Below, in pieces: positions 1 through 9,052 of a stretch of DNA of 64,000 bases. A program made the position numbers and the translations under genes. The stretch lies in assembly GCA_024277255.1 (NCBI GenBank), contig JAJRVQ010000126.1:16115-80114 (forward strand), written 5' to 3'. The notes below the pieces were generated by a model. It was given only the letters and a program-made list of their open reading frames with translations. It was not told the DNA's origin and did no database searches. The DNA is from Acidobacteriota bacterium (lineage in GTDB: Bacteria; Acidobacteriota; Thermoanaerobaculia; Multivoradales; SZUA-115). Numbering within the stretch: position 1 is the first letter of the stretch; each line of letters opens with the position of its first letter.

Positions 1-52
1 AAGACCAAGGGCAGTGGCCGCACTGCGGGTTACGACAGGGGAGCAAGAAAGT

Positions 53-661
53 ATGACCAGAAGACTACCGATCTGCTGTGCCGGCCTGATTCTGCTATCG
101 ACCTTCGCCTTCCATCCGGTGAGCCAAGCGGCCGAACTCGTGGCACGGCTCGATCCACCACAAACGAAGATCTCTTTTACCCTGGGATCTACATTGCATA
201 CGGTGGAGGGATCCTTTGAGCTGGTGAGCGGCGAGCTTCGCCTCGACCCGCAAAGCCGAGCCCTCGCCGGAGAGGTGGTGGTCAACGCCGTCAGTGCCGA
301 GACGGGCAACGACAAGCGCGATCACAAGATGCACGCCCATGTGCTGGAGAGTGAGCGCTTCCCCGAGATCACCCTGACCGCCGAGCGCTTCGAAGGCGAG
401 TTCACCGCTTCGGGCAAGAGCACCGTGACTCTCTTCGGTAAGCTCTCGGTGCACGGCGACAGCCATGCCGTCGAACTGCCGGTCGAAGTCGAAGTCGATG
501 GCGAGCGGCTATCGATTCACCTCGAAATGACCATCCCCTACGTCGAATGGGGAATGAAGGATCCCAGCGTTCTTGTCTTCAGAGCGGCGAAGGAGGTCGA
601 CGTACAGATCGACGCCAAGGGTACCCTCAGCGCCGCACCCGAGGATCCGCACGAAGACTAA
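53..661 (+). CDS. YceI-like periplasmic lipid-binding protein
   Basis: A 202-residue protein with an N-terminal signal peptide (charged MTRR, then a hydrophobic stretch ending near SQAAE) followed by a YceI-type lipocalin-like beta barrel. Family hallmarks are the DPPQTKISFTLGS opening, the NDKRDHKMHAHVLE segment and the late EWGMKDPS segment. YceI proteins bind isoprenoid-type lipids in the periplasm, and the physiological ligand is usually unknown. The ATG at 53 is chosen because the signal peptide begins there; the frame is open back to 14 but those extra residues look untranslated. It may be cotranscribed with the lipase-like gene downstream. Confidence 0.85.
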   Translation: MTRRLPICCAGLILLSTFAFHPVSQAAELVARLDPPQTKISFTLGSTLHTVEGSFELVSGELRLDPQSRALAGEVVVNAVSAETGNDKRDHKMHAHVLESERFPEITLTAERFEGEFTASGKSTVTLFGKLSVHGDSHAVELPVEVEVDGERLSIHLEMTIPYVEWGMKDPSVLVFRAAKEVDVQIDAKGTLSAAPEDPHED

Positions 662-779
662 TGTTGTCCTCGCAAGTGGCGCGAACTGCGCGGAAATCCA
701 GCCTCATGGGCCGTCTACTCCAGTAGAAGTCGCTATCATGAGCCATCGTTTCGCCAGTTGAGCTTGCGAGGAGGTTCCC

Positions 780-3557
780 ATGCTCCGACGATTGGAAGGT
801 TGGGCACGACCGCTCGTGCTGAGCGTACTCGGCGTTCTGACGTTCGCCTTGATGGTGTGGATGGCGACACTCGACACTCCGCTGCAGGCGACGGAGGCCA
901 GCCCCCGGGGCATCGTCTCGTTGGAGATGGCGGATAGCGAAGAAGGGATCGCGACGATCCTCTCCGCATGGCGGCAGGAAGAGCTGGTCGCCACGGCGAA
1001 GCGGAGCGTCTGGATCGACTTTCCTTTCCTGCTCGCCTATTCCTCCTTCCTCGCCCTACTCACCCTCTTCCTGCGCAAGAAGCTGCGCGCGCTTACCCGA
1101 GAATCCGCCCCCGCGCAGAAGGGTTGGTTCGACAAGCTCTGTGCCCTGCACTTGAAGCTGCTGCCCTTCGTGGCCATCGCCTTCTGGCTGGCCGGATTTC
1201 TCGATTTGATAGAGAACGTCCTGCTCCTGCGCTTGTTGAACGGCGCAACCGGCCCGGCAGCCTACTGGCTGGCGACCGCCAAGTTCACCCTGCTCAAGAT
1301 CGGCGCGGTCGTGCTGGCGCTCAGCCTGATCCTACTGGCCTTGCTACGCCAACGCACCTTCCCCTTCCTCCAGTTTCTCTTCTACTCTCGTTTCCCGCTC
1401 CTGCTCGCTGTGCTGCTCCTGCTGCTCGGGCCCATCTGCGTCCTGCTCGCGCCCGGGCTACTCAGGAACCTGTTTTCCCTTACTCCCGGCCAGCTTTGCT
1501 GGGTGAGCTTCCTCGCCCTGCTGTGGTCCGGGGCGGTGCTCATCTCGCTGCAGAACGTACTGCGCTACGGCACCGTCCGGTTCAGTGCTTCGCCACCGCC
1601 GCCCAGCACGCTGATCGCCCTGCTCCACCGCTACTGGTGGTTGTGGATCGCCTTGCTTGCTGCACCGATTCTGCTCACCGCGCTGCTCGTCTCCGAGGTC
1701 AGCTTCTTCCACTGGCTCGGACTCGCCGGAGGAGTGGCCCTGGCGATCCTCTTCTACTGGTTCGCGGCCCTATTCCAAGAGCTGTTCGGCAATCCCGGCC
1801 GCTCCCCCGACGAGACCCTCTTTTCGAGCGCCCGCCGCAGCAAGGTGGTGGTGCGCAAGTTCCGCGTCGATGCGCGCGCCATCGCCGGCAAGAGCAAGGC
1901 CCTGCGCGGGATCAGCGGCTGGATCGAGCGCAACTTTCCCGGCTACTTCGACAACGGCGCAATCCTCTCCGGCCACCTGCAAGCCATCTCGTTCATGGCC
2001 CTGGCGCTCGTGGTCTACGCCGCCGGGTATTTTCTGCTCAAGCCGGACTATGGGCACAGCAGTGCGGTGCCGGCGCTGGGCTACGTGATCGTGATCTTGA
2101 TCGTCTTTACCTGGCTGCTGCCCGCCATCTCCTTCTTCTTCGACCGTTACCGGGTTCCGGCCTTGTTGATCCTGATTGCCGTGCCGACGGCGCTGAACCT
2201 CCTGTTCGCCGCCGACCACTTCTTCGCCCTGACCTCGCAGACCGGTCAACGCGGTGCCGCCATCGTCGAGAGCTTCCAGCAACGGGACGCGCAGGCGCAG
2301 CGCTTTCTGGGCGCGGAAGATAGTGAGCCCGGCGCCAAGCCGCCGATCGTGGTGGTGGCGGCCAGCGGCGGCGGTATCAAAGCGTCGCTGTGGACCGCCA
2401 CCGTCCTGACCGGTTTGCAGCACGATCTCGGGGAGGCTTTCACCAGGTCGGTGAACCTGCTGAGCACCGTCTCGGGCGGCAGCGTGGGTGCACTCTTCTA
2501 TCTCGACGAGCTTGCCGCCAAGGGTCGGCTCGATGAGGGCTCGATCGAGCGGATCCTGCAGGCGGCCGGCCGAACCAGCCTACACGGATCGGCCTGGGGC
2601 TTTGCCTATCCGGACCTGCTGCGCGGCGTCGCTCCCTTCCTGGTCACCAACCAGCAGTTCGACCGCGGGTGGGCACTGGAGACGATATGGAGGGAGGAAC
2701 TGAATGAGCCGCAAGCGGGGCTCGGTTCCTGGGTTCCCTGCGTCGCCCAAGGCCGGCTGCCGCCGGTGATCTTCAACGCCACCCAGATCGAAACCGGGGA
2801 ACACTTCGTGCTTAGTCCGCTGCAGATCGACGGCTGGCAGCGCTGGGGCACGCGCGGACACTTCGAAGCCTACGGCGGGCGCGACGTGCCCGCCGCAACT
2901 GCCGCGCGCCTCTCCGCCGCCTTCCCCTGGGTCACCCCGATCTCACGGCCGGATAGCCGGTACCTGCAAGGGGCTTCGCCCGAGGCGAGCAAAGCACTGA
3001 AACGCCATCTCGCCGATGGCGGCTACTACGACAATTTCGGTGTCGTCTCCACCATCCTCTGGCTGGAAACCGTGCTCGCCGAACGGGCCGAGGATCTGCG
3101 CGACCGGCAGGTGCTGGTGCTCTTGATCCGCGTCTCCGCCTACGATGAAGAGAACCATACGGGCGACGACGGCAAGGAAATGAAGGGCTGGATCTACAGC
3201 ACCATCGGACCGATCCTCGGCCTGGTGAAGGTGCGCAACACCACCCAGTTTTCCCGCAACGAGAAGGAACTCGCACTGCTGGCCGACAAGTGGGGGTCCA
3301 AGAAGGGAATCAAGATCACCACCGTCGAGTTCGAACTTGACCGCGACGGGCCGCTCTCCTGGAAACTGACCGACCGCGAGTGGTGCCACCTTTTTTGCGG
3401 CTGGCACGACGAGCACAATCTCGATCAGCGCCGCCGGTTACTGGCCCACTTCCAGCAATTGCCCGGCAGCTGGCGCGATCGGCCAGACGACTCGTGGCTA
3501 CCGCAGCGATGCGCGCGGGAAGGGCTTTCAGTAGCCGAGATCTGCAAGGATTCTTAG
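780..3557 (+). CDS. Membrane-anchored patatin-like phospholipase
   Basis: A 925-residue protein whose first roughly 520 residues contain many hydrophobic segments and whose C-terminal part is a patatin-like lipase. The catalytic signature is complete. An oxyanion-hole GGGIK lies at 530-534, the nucleophile Ser568 sits in GGSVG (566-570), and the catalytic Asp746 sits in DGG. Patatin enzymes hydrolyse acyl esters of phospholipids with a Ser-Asp dyad. The membrane part suggests action at the inner membrane, though the side of the membrane cannot be read from the sequence. A purine-rich GGAGG lies just before the ATG. The substrate is unknown, and the length is well above that of simple patatins (about 300 residues). 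Confidence 0.8.
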   Translation: MLRRLEGWARPLVLSVLGVLTFALMVWMATLDTPLQATEASPRGIVSLEMADSEEGIATILSAWRQEELVATAKRSVWIDFPFLLAYSSFLALLTLFLRKKLRALTRESAPAQKGWFDKLCALHLKLLPFVAIAFWLAGFLDLIENVLLLRLLNGATGPAAYWLATAKFTLLKIGAVVLALSLILLALLRQRTFPFLQFLFYSRFPLLLAVLLLLLGPICVLLAPGLLRNLFSLTPGQLCWVSFLALLWSGAVLISLQNVLRYGTVRFSASPPPPSTLIALLHRYWWLWIALLAAPILLTALLVSEVSFFHWLGLAGGVALAILFYWFAALFQELFGNPGRSPDETLFSSARRSKVVVRKFRVDARAIAGKSKALRGISGWIERNFPGYFDNGAILSGHLQAISFMALALVVYAAGYFLLKPDYGHSSAVPALGYVIVILIVFTWLLPAISFFFDRYRVPALLILIAVPTALNLLFAADHFFALTSQTGQRGAAIVESFQQRDAQAQRFLGAEDSEPGAKPPIVVVAASGGGIKASLWTATVLTGLQHDLGEAFTRSVNLLSTVSGGSVGALFYLDELAAKGRLDEGSIERILQAAGRTSLHGSAWGFAYPDLLRGVAPFLVTNQQFDRGWALETIWREELNEPQAGLGSWVPCVAQGRLPPVIFNATQIETGEHFVLSPLQIDGWQRWGTRGHFEAYGGRDVPAATAARLSAAFPWVTPISRPDSRYLQGASPEASKALKRHLADGGYYDNFGVVSTILWLETVLAERAEDLRDRQVLVLLIRVSAYDEENHTGDDGKEMKGWIYSTIGPILGLVKVRNTTQFSRNEKELALLADKWGSKKGIKITTVEFELDRDGPLSWKLTDREWCHLFCGWHDEHNLDQRRRLLAHFQQLPGSWRDRPDDSWLPQRCAREGLSVAEICKDS

Positions 3558-3561
3558 CGGA

Positions 3562-5154
3562 TCAGTCCAGCCCGTCCAACGTCGGCCCGAAGCGATCCAT
3601 CAAGGCGGCGTAGAGTTCGATGCCTTGCCACAAGTTCTTGAGCCGCAAGTTCTCGTTCGGCGCGTGCTGGTTGTTGTCGTGGTTGACCATCGGCACCACC
3701 ACCAGCGGAACGCCAAGTTCCTCTTCGAACAGATAGAGCGGCAGGCTGCCGCCGAGGATCGGCAGGGGCACGGCGGGCTGCTGCGTCGCCCCGTTGACCA
3801 CCTGCTGCACGGCGCGGGCGAAGGGCAGGTCGAGCGGTGTCTGCATCGCCCTGTACCCCGATCCCCACTCCAGCCGCACGATGCGCGGATGGGCCAGCCG
3901 GGTTTCGAGGTCGGGCTCTTCGCCAACGATGAACCAACCGGCCTGGCGCAGATGGCGCTCGACCGCGGCGCGCAGATGATCGAGCGTCTGGTCGGGCACC
4001 AGCCGGAAGCCGAGCGACGCAGTCGCCGTGGTCGGAATGGCGTTCTTCGCTTCTTCGCCAACCATGCCCGAAGCGAGCCCCTTGACGTTGAGCGCCGGGC
4101 GCAGGATGCGCTCCACCAGCCGTGCGTTGTTGGCCTCCGAGCGGGCCAGCCCCAGTGAGCGGCGCAGCGCCTGGTCGGCGTCCGGCACCTGAGCCAGCGC
4201 CGCCCGATCGCTCTCGGTCAGCGACCGAACTTCGTCGTAGACCCCGTTGATGAGAATCTCGCCTTCCGAGTCGCGCATGCTCGCCACCAGTTCGGCCAGC
4301 ATCGCCGCCGGGTTGGGCGCCCAGTTGCCGTAGTGGCCGCTGTGCAGCGAGCGCAGCGGTCCGTAGACGGTCAGGTCGAAGCCGAGTACCCCGCGCACGC
4401 CGTAGACCACCTGCGGTCGCCGGCTCTGGTGCACAGGGCCATCGCAGAAGATCCAACCGTCCGCCGCCAGGAGATCGGCGTGACGGCGCAGCATCTCGCC
4501 CAAGTGCGGCGAACCGGCCTCTTCCTCGCCATCGAAGAAGAACTTGAGATTGACCGACGGCGTGCGGCCAGCGGCGCGCAGAGCGTCGAGTGCCGTCAGC
4601 ATGGCGACGATCGGTGATTTGTCATCGCTCGCCGAGCGTGCGTAGAGCCTCCACTCCTCACCCATCGGACCCTCGGCGTGCCGCCAATCCACCTCGCGGG
4701 CCTCCTGCTCGCCGGCCCGCTCGCCGAGCGAGCCGGCGCGCATCAACGGCTCCCACGGCTCACTAGCCCACTGCGTCGGGTCGACCGGCTGGCCGTCGTA
4801 GTGCGCATAGAAGACCAGCGTGTGCTCGGCACCCGGCACCTTCAGCTCGCCGTAGATCGCCGGCGGCGAAGCGGGCGAAGCGAGTCGTCGAGCGGTGATT
4901 CCACGACGTTCCAGCATGGCGATCAGCAGGTCGGCGTTGCGTTCGACGTTGGCTCGGTCACTCGACAGGTTTGGAATCCGCAAGAGCTGAACCAGTTCGC
5001 CAACGATCTCCTTCTCGTGCGCCTGCCGGTAGCCCTGGACCTCATCGCGCAGCGAGGCGGCATGGACCGCTGCGGGTAACGTCGCCGCCAGAACGAGCAC
5101 CAAGGCGCAACAGTGAATACCACGGGGCCGAGAACTACGGGGACGGCAGCTCAT
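3562..5154 (-). CDS. Secreted M20-family metallopeptidase
   Basis: A 530-residue exported hydrolase of the M20/M25/M40 dizinc family, which removes amino acids from small peptides or acylated amino acids. A signal peptide spans about residues 14-32. Metal ligands and catalytic residues are visible: His118 and Asp120 in AHYDGQ, Asp177 in SDDKS, and the catalytic pair Glu210-Glu211 in DGEEEAGSP. A dimerisation domain occupies the middle. The ATG at 5154 is chosen because a GGAG Shine-Dalgarno sits 7 nt upstream; an in-frame TTG at 5202 would give a poorer signal peptide. Its stop lies 4 bp from the stop of the converging lipase gene. Substrate specificity cannot be read. Confidence 0.85.
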   Translation of the reverse strand: MSCRPRSSRPRGIHCCALVLVLAATLPAAVHAASLRDEVQGYRQAHEKEIVGELVQLLRIPNLSSDRANVERNADLLIAMLERRGITARRLASPASPPAIYGELKVPGAEHTLVFYAHYDGQPVDPTQWASEPWEPLMRAGSLGERAGEQEAREVDWRHAEGPMGEEWRLYARSASDDKSPIVAMLTALDALRAAGRTPSVNLKFFFDGEEEAGSPHLGEMLRRHADLLAADGWIFCDGPVHQSRRPQVVYGVRGVLGFDLTVYGPLRSLHSGHYGNWAPNPAAMLAELVASMRDSEGEILINGVYDEVRSLTESDRAALAQVPDADQALRRSLGLARSEANNARLVERILRPALNVKGLASGMVGEEAKNAIPTTATASLGFRLVPDQTLDHLRAAVERHLRQAGWFIVGEEPDLETRLAHPRIVRLEWGSGYRAMQTPLDLPFARAVQQVVNGATQQPAVPLPILGGSLPLYLFEEELGVPLVVVPMVNHDNNQHAPNENLRLKNLWQGIELYAALMDRFGPTLDGLD

Positions 5155-5415
5155 AGCGAGACTCCAAGCAAGTCGAACGGTTGCGCTCTCTTTTGACGGC
5201 AAGACACTCGCTGAGCTTACCGCTTGGCGCTAGAATCCGGACACTGTGAACTTCAGCACGCTGACCCGCCACCCTGAGACCCGGCGAGCCATGGCACGAC
5301 GATGAGCGCGACACTCCGCCATCTAGTCGCTGCTGCGCCCGCTTGGACGCCGGCGGCCCGGCTGTTTCGCCACACGAGCCGCAGCGCCGAAACGGCGCAG
5401 GGGTAAGCCGCACTC

Positions 5416-7671
5416 GTGGCAAACTCCGGCGGCTGGTTAGCTCTCGTCTTGGCGCGGCGACGAACGGTCCTCGCCGTGTGGGCACTCGTCGCGCTCGCTC
5501 TGTTGCCCGGGGTGCGAAATCTACAGACCGTCAACTCCCCGGAGATCTTCTTCCCCAAGCGGGCTGCCGAAATCGAGCTTTACCAGCGGCTGCAGCAGCT
5601 CTTCGGCAACGACCAGGCATTACGCTTGATGGTCAGCGGTGAAGAGATCTGGACCACTCAAGGTCTCGAATGGTTGGGCCACTTTGAACAGGCCGTCGCC
5701 ACCCTCCCCTCCGTCGCACGAACCGTCGGGCCGGTAACTCTGGCCGGCGCTCGGCAACCTTGGCCGCCCACCGATCCTCAGCTCTGGGTCGATCGATTGA
5801 TCGAAGACCCGCTCGTCACTGAGCTAGGATTGTTCGCCAGCGGCGGCAAGCTTGCCACTGTCCTGGTTCTGCTGGCGGCGGAGCAGCCGCCCCAACGGAC
5901 CCTCGATGGTTTACGGCTGAGGCTGGCACAAGCCCCTCCCCCACCGGGGATCACCGCTCGCCTCGTCGGCTTGCCGGTCCTCGACGAAACACTCAATACC
6001 TCCTCGCGCGAGATCGGCCAGCAGTTCTTCCCCCTGCTCATCCTCTTCGCGGTGGTGCTGCTCGCGGCGGCGTTTCGCACCTGGCGCGGCGTCATCGTCC
6101 CTCTCGTCTTCGTTGCGGTCTGCCAAGCCATCGTCTTCGGAACGATGGCCCTGGCCGGAGTCCGAATGAACCTCCTCATGGCGGTGCTGGCACCCCTGCT
6201 CTTCGTCATCAGCATGGCCACCGCGGTTCATCTCTTGATCTGCTTCCGCAGTCTTCAGAGGCAGGGATTGACCACCGAGGCTGCGGTCCACGAGACCTAC
6301 CGCATCAAGGGTTGGGCGGTGCTGTGGACCGGTTTGACCACCTTGGTCGGCTTTGCCTCACTCACCGTCAGCCCGATCATCCCAGTACGCTCCCTGGGGC
6401 TCTGGTTCGGCATCGGCATCCTGCTGATGACCGCCGCCGCCTTCACCTTCTACCCGGCACTCCTCCTCTCTTGGCCCGGCCACTCAGCGCGGCGCAGGCA
6501 GCGGTCGCTGGAGCCGGCTATTCGACGTCTCGGCGAGCGCTGGGCGCGCTGGTCGATCCGCTGGCGGCGGCCCTTGCTGGCGGCGCTAGGCCTCTCGTTC
6601 GTGGCGGCATTGGCGGGCACTTTGAGGCTCGAAGTGGAGAGCAACGCGCTGCACTATCTGGCCACCGATCACCCACTGCGGGCGGCGGTCGAGGAACTCG
6701 AGGATGCCGGCGTGGGGAGTACCGCTGTCGAACTGTTGCTCAGCTTGCCGGAAGAGGCCACCGCCGGCACTTTCGCCACGGCGCTCCAGAGGCGGCGTCT
6801 GCAACAACTGACCAGTCGCTTGCGCCGACTTCCCGAGGTGGTCGGAGCGATCAGTGTCGCCGACCTGTTCGCCTCCGGTCTTCGGCGCTTCGGCAGTTCA
6901 GGATTCAACCCCGGTCTTTCTGCCCCGGCAGGCCCCAGCGCAGAAGATTTGCAGACCTTGGGGAGTTACCTGAGCGAGGACGGACTGCATGCGCGGATCA
7001 CCCTCTTCACCCCGACGACCGGCGCCGAATTGCTCGACCCGATCCAAGCCGAGGCCCAGGCGGCAAGCCGGGAGATCTTCCCCCAAGCGACCGTCGAACT
7101 GACCGGTCTGCAGACCCTCCTCCTCGGCACCCAGCGCAAACTTCTGCGCACTCTCGGCACCTCCTTCGCGCTCACCGCCCTCTTCATCCTGCTGATCCTC
7201 CGCTTCATCCTCGGCGGGTGGAAGCTGGCCTGGCTCGCCATGCCGCCCAACCTGTGGCCCATCTTCAGTGTTCTGGGAATGATGGGCTGGGCGCACGTTC
7301 CGTTGGACATCGCCACCGCGATGGTCGCCTCGATGTTGCTCGGCCTGGCGGTCGACGACACGCTCCACACTTTGGGTCACTACCGCCAGCTCGCTCCCCG
7401 GCTGGGCCGTGAGGCAGCGATTGCCGGCACCCTCGAACGCACCGCCGCCGCCTACCTGCTGACCGGCATCATCCTCAGCGCGGGCTTCGGAGTCTGCGCC
7501 CTGTCGAACTTCGCACCAACCGCCCGCTTCGGCGCCTTGGCGGCACTCGGCATCGTTCTGGCGGTCGTCGCCGACCTCTTCCTGCTCCCCGCCATCCTCG
7601 CCATCGCGCCGGCCGCAGCACTGGCCCGACTCGAATGCGAAGATTGCACGGCCGAAGACCGTAACGGATAG
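5416..7671 (+). CDS. MMPL/RND-family transporter
   Basis: A 751-residue inner-membrane protein of the MMPL branch of the RND superfamily. A first membrane helix lies at about 15-33. It is followed by a periplasmic domain, a block of hydrophobic helices at about 200-360, a second helix near 390, a second periplasmic domain, and a final helix block at about 575-740. The repeated layout is the RND hallmark. Such proteins export lipids or hydrophobic compounds using the proton gradient. The conserved DDTLH segment in the second block matches the family. The start is GTG. The stop codon abuts the ATG of the next gene, so the two are very likely translationally coupled. Confidence 0.8.
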   Translation: MANSGGWLALVLARRRTVLAVWALVALALLPGVRNLQTVNSPEIFFPKRAAEIELYQRLQQLFGNDQALRLMVSGEEIWTTQGLEWLGHFEQAVATLPSVARTVGPVTLAGARQPWPPTDPQLWVDRLIEDPLVTELGLFASGGKLATVLVLLAAEQPPQRTLDGLRLRLAQAPPPPGITARLVGLPVLDETLNTSSREIGQQFFPLLILFAVVLLAAAFRTWRGVIVPLVFVAVCQAIVFGTMALAGVRMNLLMAVLAPLLFVISMATAVHLLICFRSLQRQGLTTEAAVHETYRIKGWAVLWTGLTTLVGFASLTVSPIIPVRSLGLWFGIGILLMTAAAFTFYPALLLSWPGHSARRRQRSLEPAIRRLGERWARWSIRWRRPLLAALGLSFVAALAGTLRLEVESNALHYLATDHPLRAAVEELEDAGVGSTAVELLLSLPEEATAGTFATALQRRRLQQLTSRLRRLPEVVGAISVADLFASGLRRFGSSGFNPGLSAPAGPSAEDLQTLGSYLSEDGLHARITLFTPTTGAELLDPIQAEAQAASREIFPQATVELTGLQTLLLGTQRKLLRTLGTSFALTALFILLILRFILGGWKLAWLAMPPNLWPIFSVLGMMGWAHVPLDIATAMVASMLLGLAVDDTLHTLGHYRQLAPRLGREAAIAGTLERTAAAYLLTGIILSAGFGVCALSNFAPTARFGALAALGIVLAVVADLFLLPAILAIAPAAALARLECEDCTAEDRNG

Positions 7672-8595
7672 ATGGCCAACGCAACCTGCTTTCAGCATCC
7701 GGTCAAGATGGCTCGCTACCGCTGCGAGGGTTGCGGCACGTCGCTGTGCAGCGACTGTATCGATGAAGGCCACCGCCTTCTCTTTTGCCGCCTGTGCGGC
7801 GAACAGGCGCTGCCGCTGGCCGGCGGGCGGCCGCTCTCCGCCCCCGCGCTCAAGCAATACCGCGCCACCCACAGCGCCTACGACTTCCTCGATGCCTTCG
7901 GCTACCCCTTCCGTGGCCAAGGTAGTTACCTGCTCTGGGGCTACATCATAGTCCTCACCCTACCGGCACTACTCACCAGCCTCTTGCCCCTCGTCGGTTG
8001 CCTGGCCTTCCCCTTGCGCCTGGCGGTCTTCGTCCTCACCCCCGGCCTGGTCTTCAACATCATCCGCCACAGCGCCGAGGGCGACAACGAACTGCCCGAC
8101 TGGCCCGACTTCTCCGAGTTCGGTGCCCGCCTCCAAGAACTCCTCTTCTTCTTCGCCTCCTTCTTCCTTGCCGGCTTCCCCGTCTACCTGGCACTGCGCC
8201 TGGCCGGCTGCGGCCTGCCAGAAGCCACGGGCGGCGGCATGGAGGCCCTGGGTTGCGCCGTCGCCGCCGTCGCCGGTGCCCTCATCGGCACCCTCCTCTG
8301 GGTTCCCGCCATGGGCGCCACCAGCACCTACGAAAGCTTCTGGCTCACCTTCCGCCTGGATCTCCACGCCAAAGCCCTCCACGCCGCCGGCGAAGATGCG
8401 ATCACCGTAGCCGCCCTGGTCTTCGGCCTCTTCGCCGCCAACCTCATCGCCCAACTCTTCCTCCCCACCATCCCCTTGATCGGCGACGCCCTGAGCATTC
8501 TGCTCAGCGCCTACGCCCTCTTTACCTCAGCTCACTTGATCGGCCTCTTCATGCGTCGGCACACGGACTCAATGGAGAGGATCTATCTCCATTGA
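7672..8595 (+). CDS. B-box zinc-finger and Yip1-type membrane protein
   Basis: A 307-residue protein. Residues 6-42 form a B-box-like zinc finger with potential ligands Cys6, His9, Cys18, Cys21, Cys26, Cys29, His34, Cys39 and Cys42. A Yip1-like domain follows with about five hydrophobic segments between 85 and 295. This combination of an N-terminal finger and Yip1 helices occurs in uncharacterised bacterial proteins, and no enzymatic role is evident. It begins immediately after the MMPL stop codon, implying one operon and perhaps a shared membrane complex. Its last codons lie inside the stem of the downstream terminator hairpin. Confidence 0.7.
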   Translation: MANATCFQHPVKMARYRCEGCGTSLCSDCIDEGHRLLFCRLCGEQALPLAGGRPLSAPALKQYRATHSAYDFLDAFGYPFRGQGSYLLWGYIIVLTLPALLTSLLPLVGCLAFPLRLAVFVLTPGLVFNIIRHSAEGDNELPDWPDFSEFGARLQELLFFFASFFLAGFPVYLALRLAGCGLPEATGGGMEALGCAVAAVAGALIGTLLWVPAMGATSTYESFWLTFRLDLHAKALHAAGEDAITVAALVFGLFAANLIAQLFLPTIPLIGDALSILLSAYALFTSAHLIGLFMRRHTDSMERIYLH

Positions 8596-8616
8596 GTCCG
8601 TGTGCTTTTTGTTTTT
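8560..8616 (+). terminator. Rho-independent terminator overlapping the stop codon
   Basis: A perfect 19-bp stem (8560-8578 with 8586-8604) closes a 7-nt loop and is followed by CTTTTTGTTTTT. The left arm and loop encode the last codons of the Yip1-like protein, and the stop codon lies in the right arm. It should end the MMPL/Yip1 transcript. Confidence 0.9.
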
Positions 8617-8667
8617 AGGGGTCTCTCTCCGAGACCCCTTCAGACGAAAAAACGTGGTTTTTCGTCT
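8617..8667. repeat. Two further back-to-back hairpins
   Basis: AGGGGTCTC (8617-8625) pairs with GAGACCCCT (8631-8639) over a 5-nt loop. Directly after it, AGACGAAAAA (8642-8651) pairs with TTTTTCGTCT (8658-8667). The second hairpin has T-rich flanks on both strands and could act as a bidirectional terminator. Confidence 0.7.
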
Positions 8668-9052
8668 TCAACCCCAAGGAGGCCGCCCTTCGGCCGGGCT
8701 CGCCCTGCGGGCTCACGCGCTACGCTCCACGTTTGTTCCTCCCGATACGCGCAGCGGCGAGGTCTCGATTTCTGGAGCAGGATCGAAGCAAGATCGCGCA
8801 AAGCGCGAGCGAGGCATCCACAACCCCAAGGGAGGGGCCTTCCCGCCAAGTCAGCCCTGAGGGCGCGCGCAACGGAAAACCACAGTCACCTCAGTGGATT
8901 GCGCGCCCGAAGCGCAGGGGCGGGCAGGCTGACCGCATCTCGTAGAGCCCGCCCCGGTGACTTGGCGGGAAGGACCCGACCGACCCCGGCCACTTGGCAG
9001 CAGAGACCGACTCGGCCGCTCAGCCTCAACGCGCGTACAATGGCCAGTGCCC
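8668..9052. repeat. Non-coding region with long-range inverted repeats
   Basis: About 385 bp without a convincing gene. It carries a 16-bp inverted repeat, CCTTCCCGCCAAGTCA at 8838-8853 and its exact complement at 8958-8973. A shorter inverted pair is nested inside (GGGCGCGCGCAA against TTGCGCGCCC). The start of the region has several small GC-rich dyads. The structure resembles a mobile or REP-like intergenic element or a folded RNA. A second, imperfect CACTTGGC copy lies near 8991. Confidence 0.5.

Noticed and set aside
968..2323. A 451-codon frame within the lipase gene in another phase
   Set aside because: The Arg/Pro/Ala-rich composition and lack of motifs indicate a shadow of the real gene in high-GC DNA.
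5302..5406. A 34-codon frame ending 9 bp before the MMPL gene
   Set aside because: There is no ribosome site, and the composition is that of random GC-rich DNA.
6898..7920. A 340-codon open frame antisense to the MMPL and Yip1 genes
   Set aside because: It is a codon-bias mirror of strongly coding sense genes. It has no recognisable motif and a Gly/Glu/Gln-rich composition typical of antisense frames.
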